NCBI GenBank assembly: GCA_963825255.1 | Contig: CAWGSF010000009.1 | Coordinates: 1,128,650 to 1,192,649, forward strand | DNA: 64,000 nt | Reading direction: 5' to 3' | From: JAIBJN01 sp963825255 | Lineage (GTDB): Bacteria > Actinomycetota > Thermoleophilia > Gaiellales > Gaiellaceae | Part shown: in pieces, positions 17,190-25,068 of the stretch | How positions within the stretch are numbered: position 1 is the stretch's first letter | Layout: the number at the start of each line of letters is the position of its first letter | The notes under the pieces: model-generated | The model's input: the letters and a program-made list of their open reading frames with translations, nothing else | Databases searched by the model: none | What the model was told of the DNA's origin: nothing | Made by a program: the position numbers and the translations under genes

Positions 17190-17921
17190 GTGCAGTCGGC
17201 CGACAAGGCACTGGCGATCCTCGCCGCCTTCGGCGAAGAGCGTCCCGATCTCGGCGTCACCGAGCTTGCAACGGAGTTCGGCCTGCACAAGAGCACCGTC
17301 TCGCGCCTGCTCGGCACACTCGAGCGGCGGGGCCTCGTCAGGCGCGAGGGGGAGCGGTTCGTCCCGGGGCCGGAGCTTGCGCGCCTGGGCGCGCTCGCCG
17401 TGCGCGGCCTGACGCTCGCGGACGCCGCGCGCGAGCCGCTCGACCAACTGGCCGAGCGCACGGGCGAGACCGTCAATCTTGCCGTCCGCGACGGCGAACG
17501 GGCACTCAACGTCCTCCAGGTCGACGCCGTGCACTTCGTCGGGGTCACCGACTGGACGGGGCGGGCCGCGCCGCTCCACGCGACGGCGAACGGCAAGGCG
17601 CTCCTGGCCTTCGGCGACCGGGAGCTGCCTCGCCGGCTCGCGAAGATGACGCCGAGGACGATCACCGACCGCCGTGTCCTGCGCTCCGAGCTCGAGCGGA
17701 CGCGCGAGGCCGGCTTCGCGGTGGCGGTCGAAGAGCTCGAGCTGGGCCTGAACGCGGTCGCCGCCCCGGTCTTCGACGCACTCGGATCCTGCGTGGCCGC
17801 GGTCTCCGTCTCGGCGCCCGCGTACCGGCTCCCCGAGCCGAGGCTTCCGGCGGTGGGCGACCTCTGCGCGGCCACTGCGGCCGAGGTGTCGGCGCGGCTC
17901 GGGTCCCGGAGGGCAGCCTGA
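17181..17921 (+). CDS. IclR-family transcriptional regulator
   Basis: A 246-residue regulator. An N-terminal winged helix-turn-helix (ALAILAAFGEE then LGVTELATEFGLHKSTVSRLL) is followed by the IclR effector domain with TGETVNLAV, PLHATANGKALLAF and the C-terminal GLNAVAAPVFD segment. IclR proteins sense small organic acids or amines. Its TGA overlaps the ATG of grdE (ATGA), so it is the first gene of the grd operon. An in-frame ATG at 17169 is an alternative start. Confidence 0.92.
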   Translation: MRNVQSADKALAILAAFGEERPDLGVTELATEFGLHKSTVSRLLGTLERRGLVRREGERFVPGPELARLGALAVRGLTLADAAREPLDQLAERTGETVNLAVRDGERALNVLQVDAVHFVGVTDWTGRAAPLHATANGKALLAFGDRELPRRLAKMTPRTITDRRVLRSELERTREAGFAVAVEELELGLNAVAAPVFDALGSCVAAVSVSAPAYRLPEPRLPAVGDLCAATAAEVSARLGSRRAA

Positions 17922-19102
17922 TGGCCTGGGAGCTCGCGAGCTTCCCGGCCGACCTCCTCGGCGACGTGCCCGCGCTCGACGGCGTCGACGTCGAGATCGT
18001 GGCCGGCGGCGAGCCCGTCCGCGTCACCCACGTGCTCGACGCGGTCGAGCCTCGGATCCGGCCCGACGGCCGCGCCGCCTTCCCGACCGACGGGCGGGCC
18101 GGCGAGGGCCGGACGAACCGACTCGACGGCGTCGTCGTCCTCTCGTCCCTCGACTTCCCGGCCGAGGAGCGCCCGCTGCACGAGCAGGAGTCCATCGTCG
18201 ACCTGGGCGGCCCCGGCGCGGAGCTGACACCGTTCTCGCAGGCGACGAACGTCGTCCTCACGTTCCGTCCTCGCGCCGGCGTCCCCAACGAGGAGCTCGA
18301 GTCCTGGGCGCGACGGACGACGCTCACGGTTGCCGAGGAGATCTGCCGGCCGACGCTCGACGCTGAGCCGTCCGCGGTGGAGCGATTCGAGCTCGCTCCC
18401 GCGGACGAGAGCCTGCCGGCGGTTGCCGCGCTCGTCCAGCTCTCGGACCTCGGGCCGCTCTACTACCAGTACCTGTACGGGGTGCCCGTCGGACAGGCAG
18501 GCCTGCCCCGGGCGGTCGACCCGTGCGAGCTCCTGGACGGGGCGGTGACCTGCGGGGAGTATCACTGGGCCGCGCTGCGGAACCCGACCATCGCGTTCCA
18601 GCAGAACGCGCTCGTGCGGAGCCTGTACCGGGAGCACGGCCAGCGGCTCCGTTTCGCGGGGCTCGTGCTGATGCGCGGCTACGAGCAGACGGCGGACGAC
18701 AAGCAGCGCGCGGCGGAGGCCGCCGCCGCGGAGGCGGCACGGCTCGGCGCCGACGGCGTCATCGTGACCACGGACGCGGGCGGGAACTCGCACACGGACG
18801 TCATGCTCACCGTTCGCGCGTGCGAGCAGGCCGGCATCCGGACCACCGTCGTCGTGGCCGAGATGGCCGATCCCGAGTCCACGAACCCGGGCTTGACCGA
18901 CTGGGTCGCCGAGGCCGACTCGATCGTCTCCGCCGGCAACGCAGAGGAGCTCGTCCCGGCGTGGGCCCCCGAGCGCGTCCTCGGCGGGGAGACGCTGCTC
19001 GACGGCACGCCCGCTGGGGAGGCCGGCCCCGTCCCCGTCCGCAACTACCTCGGTGCCACGAACCAGATGGGCCAGTCGGCTCTGACCGCGTCGACGTGGT
19101 GA
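17921..19102 (+). CDS. grdE: Glycine/sarcosine/betaine reductase component B, alpha/beta proprotein
   Basis: A 393-residue protein of the GrdE/GrdG family. In characterised members the proprotein is cleaved at a cysteine to give two subunits, the second carrying a pyruvoyl group that binds the substrate amine as a Schiff base. The expected processing site is T210-C211 (DGAVTCGEYHW), followed by the conserved RNPTIAFQQNALVRSLYREHG. The C-terminal half has the GADGVIVTTDAGGNSHTDVML and VVVAEMADPES elements. It is somewhat shorter than clostridial GrdE (about 430). It follows the IclR gene directly and precedes grdB by four bases. The exact substrate is not readable from sequence. Confidence 0.88.
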   Translation: MAWELASFPADLLGDVPALDGVDVEIVAGGEPVRVTHVLDAVEPRIRPDGRAAFPTDGRAGEGRTNRLDGVVVLSSLDFPAEERPLHEQESIVDLGGPGAELTPFSQATNVVLTFRPRAGVPNEELESWARRTTLTVAEEICRPTLDAEPSAVERFELAPADESLPAVAALVQLSDLGPLYYQYLYGVPVGQAGLPRAVDPCELLDGAVTCGEYHWAALRNPTIAFQQNALVRSLYREHGQRLRFAGLVLMRGYEQTADDKQRAAEAAAAEAARLGADGVIVTTDAGGNSHTDVMLTVRACEQAGIRTTVVVAEMADPESTNPGLTDWVAEADSIVSAGNAEELVPAWAPERVLGGETLLDGTPAGEAGPVPVRNYLGATNQMGQSALTASTW

Positions 19103-19106
19103 GCGC

Positions 19107-20388
19107 GTGAGGGCCGTCCACTACCTGAACCAGTTCTTCGCCGGCCTCGGCGGGGAGGAGGCCGCCGAGACTCCGCCCACGCGGCTCGACGGCGCCGTCG
19201 GCCCCGGCCGCGGGCTCGCCGCGGCGCTCGACGGGATCGAGATCGTCGCGACGCTCGCGTGCGGCGACGACTACTTCGCGGAGCACGAGGAGGAGGCGGT
19301 CGATCGGCTCGTGGCCCTCGCCGAGGCGGAGGGGCCCGACCTGATCGTCGCCGGCCCGGCGTTCGGGTCGGGCCGCTACGGCTATGCGTGTGCGCAACTC
19401 GCGCGCGCCGCCTCGGAGCGGCTGGGAATCGCGGCCCTCGCCGCGATGCACGAGGAGAACCCGGGCGTCGCGGCGGCGGACGGGAAGATCCTCATCGTCC
19501 CCACCGCCGTCAACGTCGCCGGCATGCGCGACGCGCTCCCGCGCATGGCGCAGCTGGCCGAGGCCACTCGCGGCGGGCAGGGAGCTCGGCCCGCCCGACG
19601 AGGAGGGCTACCTCCCGCGGGGGTTCCGGCGGAACCGGATCGCCGAGAAGCCCGGAGCCGAGCGGGCGATCGACCTGCTCCTCGCGAAGCTCGCCGGCGA
19701 CACGCGAAGCGAGGTGGCCGCCGGCTTCGACCGCGTGCCGCCCCCGGCTCCCGTCGCCGACCTGTCGACGGCGCTCCTCGCGCTCGTGACCGAGGCGGGC
19801 TGCGTGCCGCAGGGGAACCCCGACCGCTTGCCGACCATCCGCGCGCAGGGCTGGTTCCGCTATCCGATCGGCGAGGAGGACACCCTCCTGACGGGCCGCT
19901 ACGAGTCGGTCCACGGCGGCTTCGACGTCACCCTGGCGAACGAGGATCCCAACCGGCTGGTGCCGCTCGACACGGTGCGCTCGCTCGAGCGGGCAGGCCG
20001 CATCGGCGCCGTGCACGACGCCTTCTACACGACCACCGGCAACGGGACCCCGGTCGCGACATCGACCCGTTTCGGCCAGGAGATCGCGGCGGAGCTTCGC
20101 GACGCCGGCGTGCAGGCCGTTCTCCTCTCGGGAACCTGAGGAACCGGGACGCGCTGCGGGTCAGTGCTGGCGAAGGAGATCGAGCGGGCGGGCGTGCCGA
20201 CGGTGTTCGTCACGTCGCTGCCGACGATCGCGACGATGATCGGGGCGAACCGGATCGTGCGCGGCCCGGCGATCACGCATCCGTTCGGTCTGGCGGACGA
20301 AGAGCGCCGGCGGATCGTCGAGCGCGCGCTCGAGATGCTCGAGACCGAGGTCGAGCCGACGACCGTCTGGGAGGTGGAGCCCGCATGA
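19107..20388 (+). CDS. grdB: Component B gamma selenoprotein (GrdB-type), in-frame UGA
   Basis: The frame opens RAVHYLNQFFAGLGGEE, the GrdB/GrdF hallmark. Near 19575 one extra G must be skipped to pass from RMAQLAEATR to AGRELGPPDEEGYLPRG. The gene then reads to LLSGT followed by TGA (20137-20139) and continues in the same frame as GTGTRCGSVLAKEIERAG and ANRIVRGPAITHPFG to a TGA at 20386. Known GrdB proteins have a selenocysteine exactly here (T-U-G-T-x-T-R-C-G), so this TGA is read as selenocysteine, about residue 344 of 426. With one base removed the gene is exactly 427 codons. GrdB and GrdE together form component B, which hands the substrate carbon to GrdA. Confidence 0.88.
20137..20167 (+). 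promoter_or_regulatory. Candidate bacterial SECIS element in grdB
   Basis: After the UGA come 11 nt, then a 17-nt stem-loop: GCGCTG (20151-20156), loop CGGGT, CAGTGC (20162-20167), six base pairs with one G-U. E. coli fdhF has the same geometry: 11 nt, then a 17-nt upper stem-loop, with GGUC in the same area. This supports SelB-dependent decoding. Confidence 0.65.
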
Positions 20389-20510
20389 TCGACCTTCTCA
20401 GCGGGGCCACCCCGGACCACCACCCGATTCGATCGTATCGGCGGCGGGCGCGCGAGTGGCTCGCGCTTCGTGTCGAAAGCTCTCCGGAACGGAACGGAAG
20501 GCGAACGTGA
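20385..20510 (+). CDS. Small coupled ORF between grdB and grdC (41 aa)
   Basis: The ATG overlaps the final TGA of grdB (ATGA), and its own TGA overlaps the GTG of grdC (GTGA), so it fills the junction exactly. The product begins MIDLLSGATPDHHP and becomes arginine-rich (RSYRRRAREW). I know no counterpart in clostridial grd operons. It may be a true small protein, a translational-coupling device that carries ribosomes from grdB to grdC, or chance. Confidence 0.45.
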   Translation: MIDLLSGATPDHHPIRSYRRRAREWLALRVESSPERNGRRT

Positions 20511-21857
20511 GCGGGCGCGCGGCGATTCACGCCTCCTCGCTCGTCCTCGCGCACGCGCCGGACCTCGTTCGCCACGGCTCCAAGCCCTCGCGCGAGCTCG
20601 CGGCCGCGCGCGCTCAGGGCGACGGCGACGGGCTCCTCGCTTCCATCACGCGGCGCCCTTCGCAGTTTCGACGACGTGGTCGCCTACGGGCCGCACCAGG
20701 TCCTCGTCGGCAATCTCCGCCCGGACGAGCTCTGGGACGTGGAGCGCCCGCGTTGGCAGCACCCCGTCGCGCCGAGCGCCGAGGGTCCCTTCGGCGTCAT
20801 CGTCGACGAGCCCGAGCTCTACCGCCGGATGGAGCAGTCGGACAGCTTCGGCCTCCTCAGGCTCGACGGCGCCGCCGCCCAGAACGGCGCCCTCACGATC
20901 GGGGAGGGCGAGCGCGTCCTCGGGTCGATGCTTCCCGCCCACGATCTCGACGAGAGCCTCTCGGCCGCCGTCCTTCTCGAGAACCTCGCGTGCAAGACGA
21001 CCGGCTCGCTCGCGCTCGAGCACCTGCTGCGCACAACCGGCTTCCCGGCCGAGGACGTGCAGTACGCGATCGGGTGCGGGGAGGAGGCGGTCGGCGACCG
21101 CTACCAGCGCGGCGGCGGGAACCTCGCGAAGGCGATCGCCGAGGAGGCCGGGTGCGTCAACGCCTCCGGGAGCGACGTGAAGGCGTTCTGCTGCGGGCCG
21201 GTCCACGCGCTCGTCCTCGCGGCATCCCTTGTGGCGGCGGGCGTCTATCCGCACGTGGTCGTCGTCGCGGGCGGCTCGCTCGCGAAGCTGGGCATGAAGT
21301 TCGAGGGCGCACTGCGGAACGGCGTGCCCGTCCTGGAGGACGTGCTGGCGGGCTTCGCCGCTCTGGTCGGCCCACCGGGCGACGGGGCGCCCGAGGTCCG
21401 CCTCGACGCGGTCGGACGCCACCGGGTCGGATCGGGCTCGGCCCAGCAGGCCGTGCTCGAGGATCTCGTCGTCGAGCCGCTCGAGCGCATCGGCCGCGGG
21501 ATCCTCGACGTCGACCGCTACGCGACCGAGCTCCACGATCCGGAGATCACCGAGCCGGCCGGCGCCGGCAACGTCCCCAGCCGCAACTACAAGCTCATCG
21601 GCGCCCTCGCCGTGCGGCGCGGCGAGCTCGCGCGCGAGGAGCTCGACGGCTTCGAGCGCTCGCACGGCCTCCCGGGCTTCTCGCCCACGCAGGGCCACGT
21701 CGCCTCGGCCGTCCCGTGGCTCCCGCACGGGCTCGCGGGCCTGCGCGCGGGCGAGATCGGCTCGACGATGCTCCTGGCGAAGGGCTCCCTCTTCCTGGGG
21801 CGCATGACCGAGCTTGCGGACGGACTGTCGATCATCCTGGAACCTGGAAAGGAGTAA
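20507..21857 (+). CDS. grdC: Glycine/sarcosine/betaine reductase component C, GrdC subunit (one frame change)
   Basis: GTG 20507 has GGAAGG five bases upstream. The N-terminus LVLAHAPDLVRHGSKPSRE is typical of GrdC. In the CCC run near 20661 one base must be dropped to continue as LRSFDDVVAYGPHQVLVGN. The rest is clean and contains the thiolase/FabH-like LACKTTGSLALEH, IGCGEEAVGD, the paired cysteines in VKAFCCGPVHAL that accept the acyl group, and the C-terminal GSLFLGRMTELADG. About 449 residues; clostridial GrdC is about 510. In known systems GrdC takes the acetyl group from GrdA as a thioester. No grdD follows. Confidence 0.85.
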
Positions 21858-21859
21858 CC

Positions 21860-22183
21860 GTGCCAACCGACGCCACCGTCGACACGTACCACGACCTGAC
21901 GAGCGAGGGGAGCGTGCTCGTCGACTTCTGGGGGCCGCGCTGTCAGCCCTGCCTGGCCATGATGCCGACGATCGCCAAGCTGGAGGAGGAGGCGGAAGGC
22001 GCCGTCCGGGTCGTGAAGGTCAACTCGGCCGAGAACCGCGAGGTCTGTCGGGAGCTACGCGTCTTCGGGCTCCCGACCTACGTGCTCATGCGCGACGGCG
22101 AGGAGCTCGAGCGCCTCTCCGGCGAGGTGAGCAAGGACGACATCGAGCGGGCGTTCGCGACGCTCGCCGAGACGGGCTCCTAG
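21860..22183 (+). CDS. Thioredoxin dedicated to the grd operon
   Basis: A 107-residue thioredoxin starting at GTG 21860 behind AAAGGAG. The active site is WGPRCQPC, so CQPC replaces CGPC, as in thioredoxins of clostridial reductase operons that carry similar unusual motifs. The cis-proline loop GLPTYVLM is present. In glycine reductase, thioredoxin re-reduces the oxidised selenide/thiol pair of GrdA. Gene position between grdC and grdA supports that role. Confidence 0.88.
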   Translation: MPTDATVDTYHDLTSEGSVLVDFWGPRCQPCLAMMPTIAKLEEEAEGAVRVVKVNSAENREVCRELRVFGLPTYVLMRDGEELERLSGEVSKDDIERAFATLAETGS

Positions 22184-22244
22184 CATGGTGAGGCCCGCCG
22201 ACTGGGTGCGATGGGTGGTTCGAGGCAAGGACGCAGGGCTCGCT

Positions 22245-22262
22245 CATACCGGAGGTGGTATG
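22245..22262 (+). promoter_or_regulatory. Hairpin with GGAGGT loop in the grdA leader
   Basis: CATACC (22245-22250), loop GGAGGT, GGTATG (22257-22262). A Shine-Dalgarno-like hexamer is displayed in the loop about 100 nt upstream of grdA. An ATG at 22260 would open a 26-codon frame, but its spacing to the loop (3 nt) is poor. It may tune grdA translation; the role is inferred. Confidence 0.3.
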
Positions 22263-22357
22263 GGCGTGACCGAGGACGCCGGCTCGGGCCGCCCAGCGCG
22301 GCCAGTCGGCATGGCTTCTCATCGTGCTGGGAGTCCGTAAAGAGGAGGTGAGGCTCA

Positions 22358-22819
22358 ATGAAACTCGACGGCAAGAAGGTGATCGCCCTCGGCGAGCGGG
22401 ACGGCGTTCCCGGCCCCGCGATCGCGGAGTGCGTCCGCTCGGCGGGCGCCGAGGTGGTCTTCGTCGAGACGGAGTGCTTCGTCTGAACGGCGGCCGGGGC
22501 GATGGACCCGGAGAACCAGGACCGCATCGCGGGGCTGGTCGACCAGTACGGCGCGGATGATCTCGTCGTCGTTCTCGGCGCCGCCGACCTCGAGTCGCTC
22601 GAGGTCGCGGCCGAGACGGTCACGGTGGGAGATCCCGCCTACGTGGGTCCACTCGCAGGAGTCCAGTTGGGGCTCCCCGTCGTTCACATCCTCGAGGAGG
22701 ACGTCAAGGGGCAGGTCGACGCCGGTGTCTACGACGAGCAGGTGGGCCTGCTCGAGATGACGCTGGACGTCGGGCAGGTCCGCGACGCCGCGCGCAAGTT
22801 TCCCGGCCGGGACGGGTAG
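22358..22819 (+). CDS. grdA: Selenoprotein A (GrdA), in-frame UGA
   Basis: ATG 22358 lies behind AGAGGAGGTGAGG. The product begins MKLDGKKVIALGERDGVPGP. At codon 43 (22484-22486) a TGA falls in CFV-U-TAAGAMDPENQ, the invariant selenocysteine motif of glycine-reductase protein A (residue about 44 in clostridia). The frame continues without break to TAG 22819 with GADDLVVVLGAADLESLEVAAETVTVGDP, which matches GrdA throughout. Total 153 residues, the normal size. GrdA carries the carboxymethyl-selenoether intermediate from component B to component C. It is convergent with the next gene, 12 bp away. Confidence 0.93.
22484..22511 (+). promoter_or_regulatory. Candidate SECIS stem-loop in grdA
   Basis: Seven nt after the UGA, CCGGG (22494-22498) pairs with CCCGG (22507-22511) around the loop GCGATGGA. 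Spacing to the UGA is shorter than in the grdB element, so the structural call is weaker than the protein-level evidence for selenocysteine. Confidence 0.4.
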
Positions 22820-22831
22820 GTCGCCCCGGGC

Positions 22832-23594
22832 TCAGCCGTGAGGCTGCTGCCCGAGGTCGGCCTCCTCCTCGGCCATGAAGCGGACGAAGTACACCGTGAA
22901 CGCGGTGAAGAAGACGATGGCCTCGCTCATCGCCATCGCGATGCCCGCGATCTGCTGGTCCTCGAGCGTCGTCCAGGCCCCAGACCCGGTGCGCCTCCAC
23001 GTAGAAGTCGTAGATCGGGCTCGGCAGCAGCGCGAGCATGAGGCCGAGCGGGCTCGCGAAGACGAAGGCGACGAAGAGGTAGACGGACTTGGTGCCCGCC
23101 GTGAGGTTCCACGGGCTCGCCTGGAGGACGGGCCACCAGAGCAGCGTGCCCGCGGCCAGGTAGGTCACGTGCTCGAGATGGAGGAGCGCATGGTGCTCGA
23201 GCGCCGTGTCGTAGGCGGCCGGGACATGCCAGACGGCGTAGGCGGCGAGCCAGAGCGGAAGGGCGACCGTCGGCCTGGTCAGAAGCCGAACGGCCCGGAA
23301 GCGGCCGATCTCGGCGGCCAGCGTCGATGGGATCCCCAGGACCAGGAGCAGCGGGATCCACTCGGCCAGCGCGACGTTCTGCACGAGGTGGGCCGAGAGG
23401 AGGTAGTGGTGGGCGAGCGTCGCGAGCGGTGTCGCCAGGACGGCCACGAGGAGGGCCACCCCCGCGGCGAAGCAGGCGGTCTGACGCCGAGTCGGCCGGT
23501 GGCGTCTCGCCGCGTACGCGTACGCGCCTACGAGGACGGCGGCGAGGGCGAGCTCGACCCACGCCGGCGGCCAGCTCCACGGCGAGTGCGGCAC
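22832..23594 (-). CDS. CtaG-type caa3 oxidase assembly protein (one frame change)
   Basis: A roughly 253-residue membrane protein with seven helices. Conserved features of the caa3_CtaG family include HHYLLSAHLVQNVAL, WHVPAAYDTALEHHALLHLEH and WWPVLQ. At about 22985 one base must be skipped; reading then continues TTLEDQQIAGIAMAMSEAIVFF and ends at a stop at 22832. The family helps insert copper into cytochrome c oxidase subunit I. The next gene upstream (23620-23994) is on the same strand and likely co-transcribed. Confidence 0.82.
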
Positions 23595-23619
23595 GATGCC
23601 GCGAAGGATATGGCCGAGG

Positions 23620-23994
23620 CTAGATCAGCCAGGGATCGACGTAGCCGGAGTCGCGCCGCGCGATCCAGTCGCGGACGTAGACGCCTGCCACGACCAGCGG
23701 CACTCCCGGGAACGCCGTCAGGAGGACGACGGCCGCCCAGAGCGACGACGGCAGCCCGCCCGCCACGGCTGCGACCACGATCGGCACGGCGGTGAGGTAG
23801 AGGGCCCACCACTTGCCGACGACGTAGCCGAGGGCGAACGAGATCGCGCCGGGGAGGAGCAGGAGCAGCGCGATCAGGATGCCGGGCAGGGCACGCTCGG
23901 TGTGTGCGAACGCCACCACCCAGACGGTCATGAAGCCGCCGTAGGCGAGTGCGGCGCTTCGCGGGCTGAACTCGTTGATGTGTTCGAGCGTCAC
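23620..23994 (-). CDS. Small integral membrane protein (124 aa)
   Basis: Four predicted helices, beginning after a short N-terminus MTLEHINEFSPRSAAL, and a charged C-terminal tail (YVRDWIARRDSGYVDPW). It precedes the caa3 assembly gene by 25 bp on the same strand, suggesting a role near respiratory oxidase biogenesis, but I recognise no family and this is inference from position only. Confidence 0.65.
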   Translation of the reverse strand: MTLEHINEFSPRSAALAYGGFMTVWVVAFAHTERALPGILIALLLLLPGAISFALGYVVGKWWALYLTAVPIVVAAVAGGLPSSLWAAVVLLTAFPGVPLVVAGVYVRDWIARRDSGYVDPWLI

Positions 23995-24117
23995 GCGTCT
24001 CCCTTGTCCCGTTAAGGCGCGACCGCATCGCCTCGTCTTCGATGCTGACTCGCATGATCGCGGCTCCCTGAAAGCGCGGCTATCCCCCCTTTGGGGAAGC
24101 GGCTATGGTGGGAGAGC

Positions 24118-24188
<71 letters not shown>

Positions 24189-24275
24189 CTGATCAGGAGA
24201 GCCGTCGGACAAGGGCGCCCCCACAATGCCCAGTACCGGCAGGGCACCAGTGCCACCCGCCGAAGTTCAGCCCCA

Positions 24276-24959
24276 ATGGCGACCACGGACGCGACGCGCG
24301 ACGGGAGGCACGAGGAGAGGCCATCCTCTTCGTCGTCGGCGCAGCGGCCCTGCTGATTGCGTTGGCGGCGGCGAGCCTGGCCTTCGGGTGGGAGCTCCTC
24401 GGGCTCGACGGTTGGGTCTGGCTCGTCCTCTGCATCCCGGAGGCGGTCCTGATCGAGGGCCTCTTCCTCAGCTCGCGGGTCGGCGACGATCAGCGGCACC
24501 GTCGTTGGCTGCTCGGCCTCCTCGCGTTCCTCGCCTGCGGGAACTTCGCCGGCTTGTTCGTGCTGGTGGTCGCGCTCCTGACCGAGAGCGCGTCGGACCT
24601 GACCGGGGCGCAACTGCTGATGAGCGGCCTGGTCGTCTGGCTGACGAACGTGATCGTGTTCGGCCTGGCGTTCTGGACCCTCGACTGCGGCGGCCCCGTT
24701 CGGCGGGCGCGGAACGGGAGACGGAAGCCCGACTTGCCGCTTCCCGCAGGACGAGGACGGCCCGCCGGCGCACACGGCCTGGCATCCGCGCCTGGAGGAC
24801 TATGTCTACGTCGCCATCACCGACGGAGTCGCGTTCAGCCCGACGGACGCGATGCCGCTCACCCGCCTAGCGAAGCGGCTGATGGCCCTCGAGTCGCTGA
24901 TCTCGGTCGCCGCCGTCCTGCTCGTCGGGGCGCGGGCCGTCAACATCCTCGGCGCCTAG
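24276..24959 (+). CDS. Uncharacterised membrane protein with FSPTDAMPLTR motif (frame changes)
   Basis: Helices ILFVVGAAALLIALAAASLAF, WVWLVLCIPEAVLIEGLFL, LLGLLAFLACGNFAGLFVLVV and LLMSGLVVWLTNVIVFGLAFW are followed by a conserved C-terminal block: FPQDEDGPPAHTAWHPRLEDYVYVA, then FSPTDAMPLTRLAKRLMALES and a last helix. This block recurs in uncharacterised bacterial membrane proteins. One frame change at about 24738 joins the two parts; another near 24313 is needed if ATG 24276 is the start. Function unknown. Confidence 0.6.
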
Positions 24960-25068
24960 GCAAGAGCTCCTGTCGTCCGCCGACCGGCGAAGGTCGTCCG
25001 CGGCAAGCGTTCGTCCACCGGATTGCCCGAGCACCTCGCTTCGGAAGCTTCGCCCGGTCGAGCCGCTT

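Noticed and set aside
20137..20139. TGA in grdB as a true stop or a pseudogene mutation
   Set aside because: The downstream frame continues with conserved GrdB sequence for 83 codons, the codon is at the known selenocysteine site, and a well-placed hairpin follows.
22260..22340. 26-codon leader peptide before grdA
   Set aside because: The ATG is only 3 nt from the GGAGGT loop and there is no codon pattern suggesting attenuation, so I list only the hairpin.
22184..22357. Glycine riboswitch controlling grdA
   Set aside because: I looked for the tandem glycine aptamer pattern in the leader and did not find it; nothing similar precedes grdE either.
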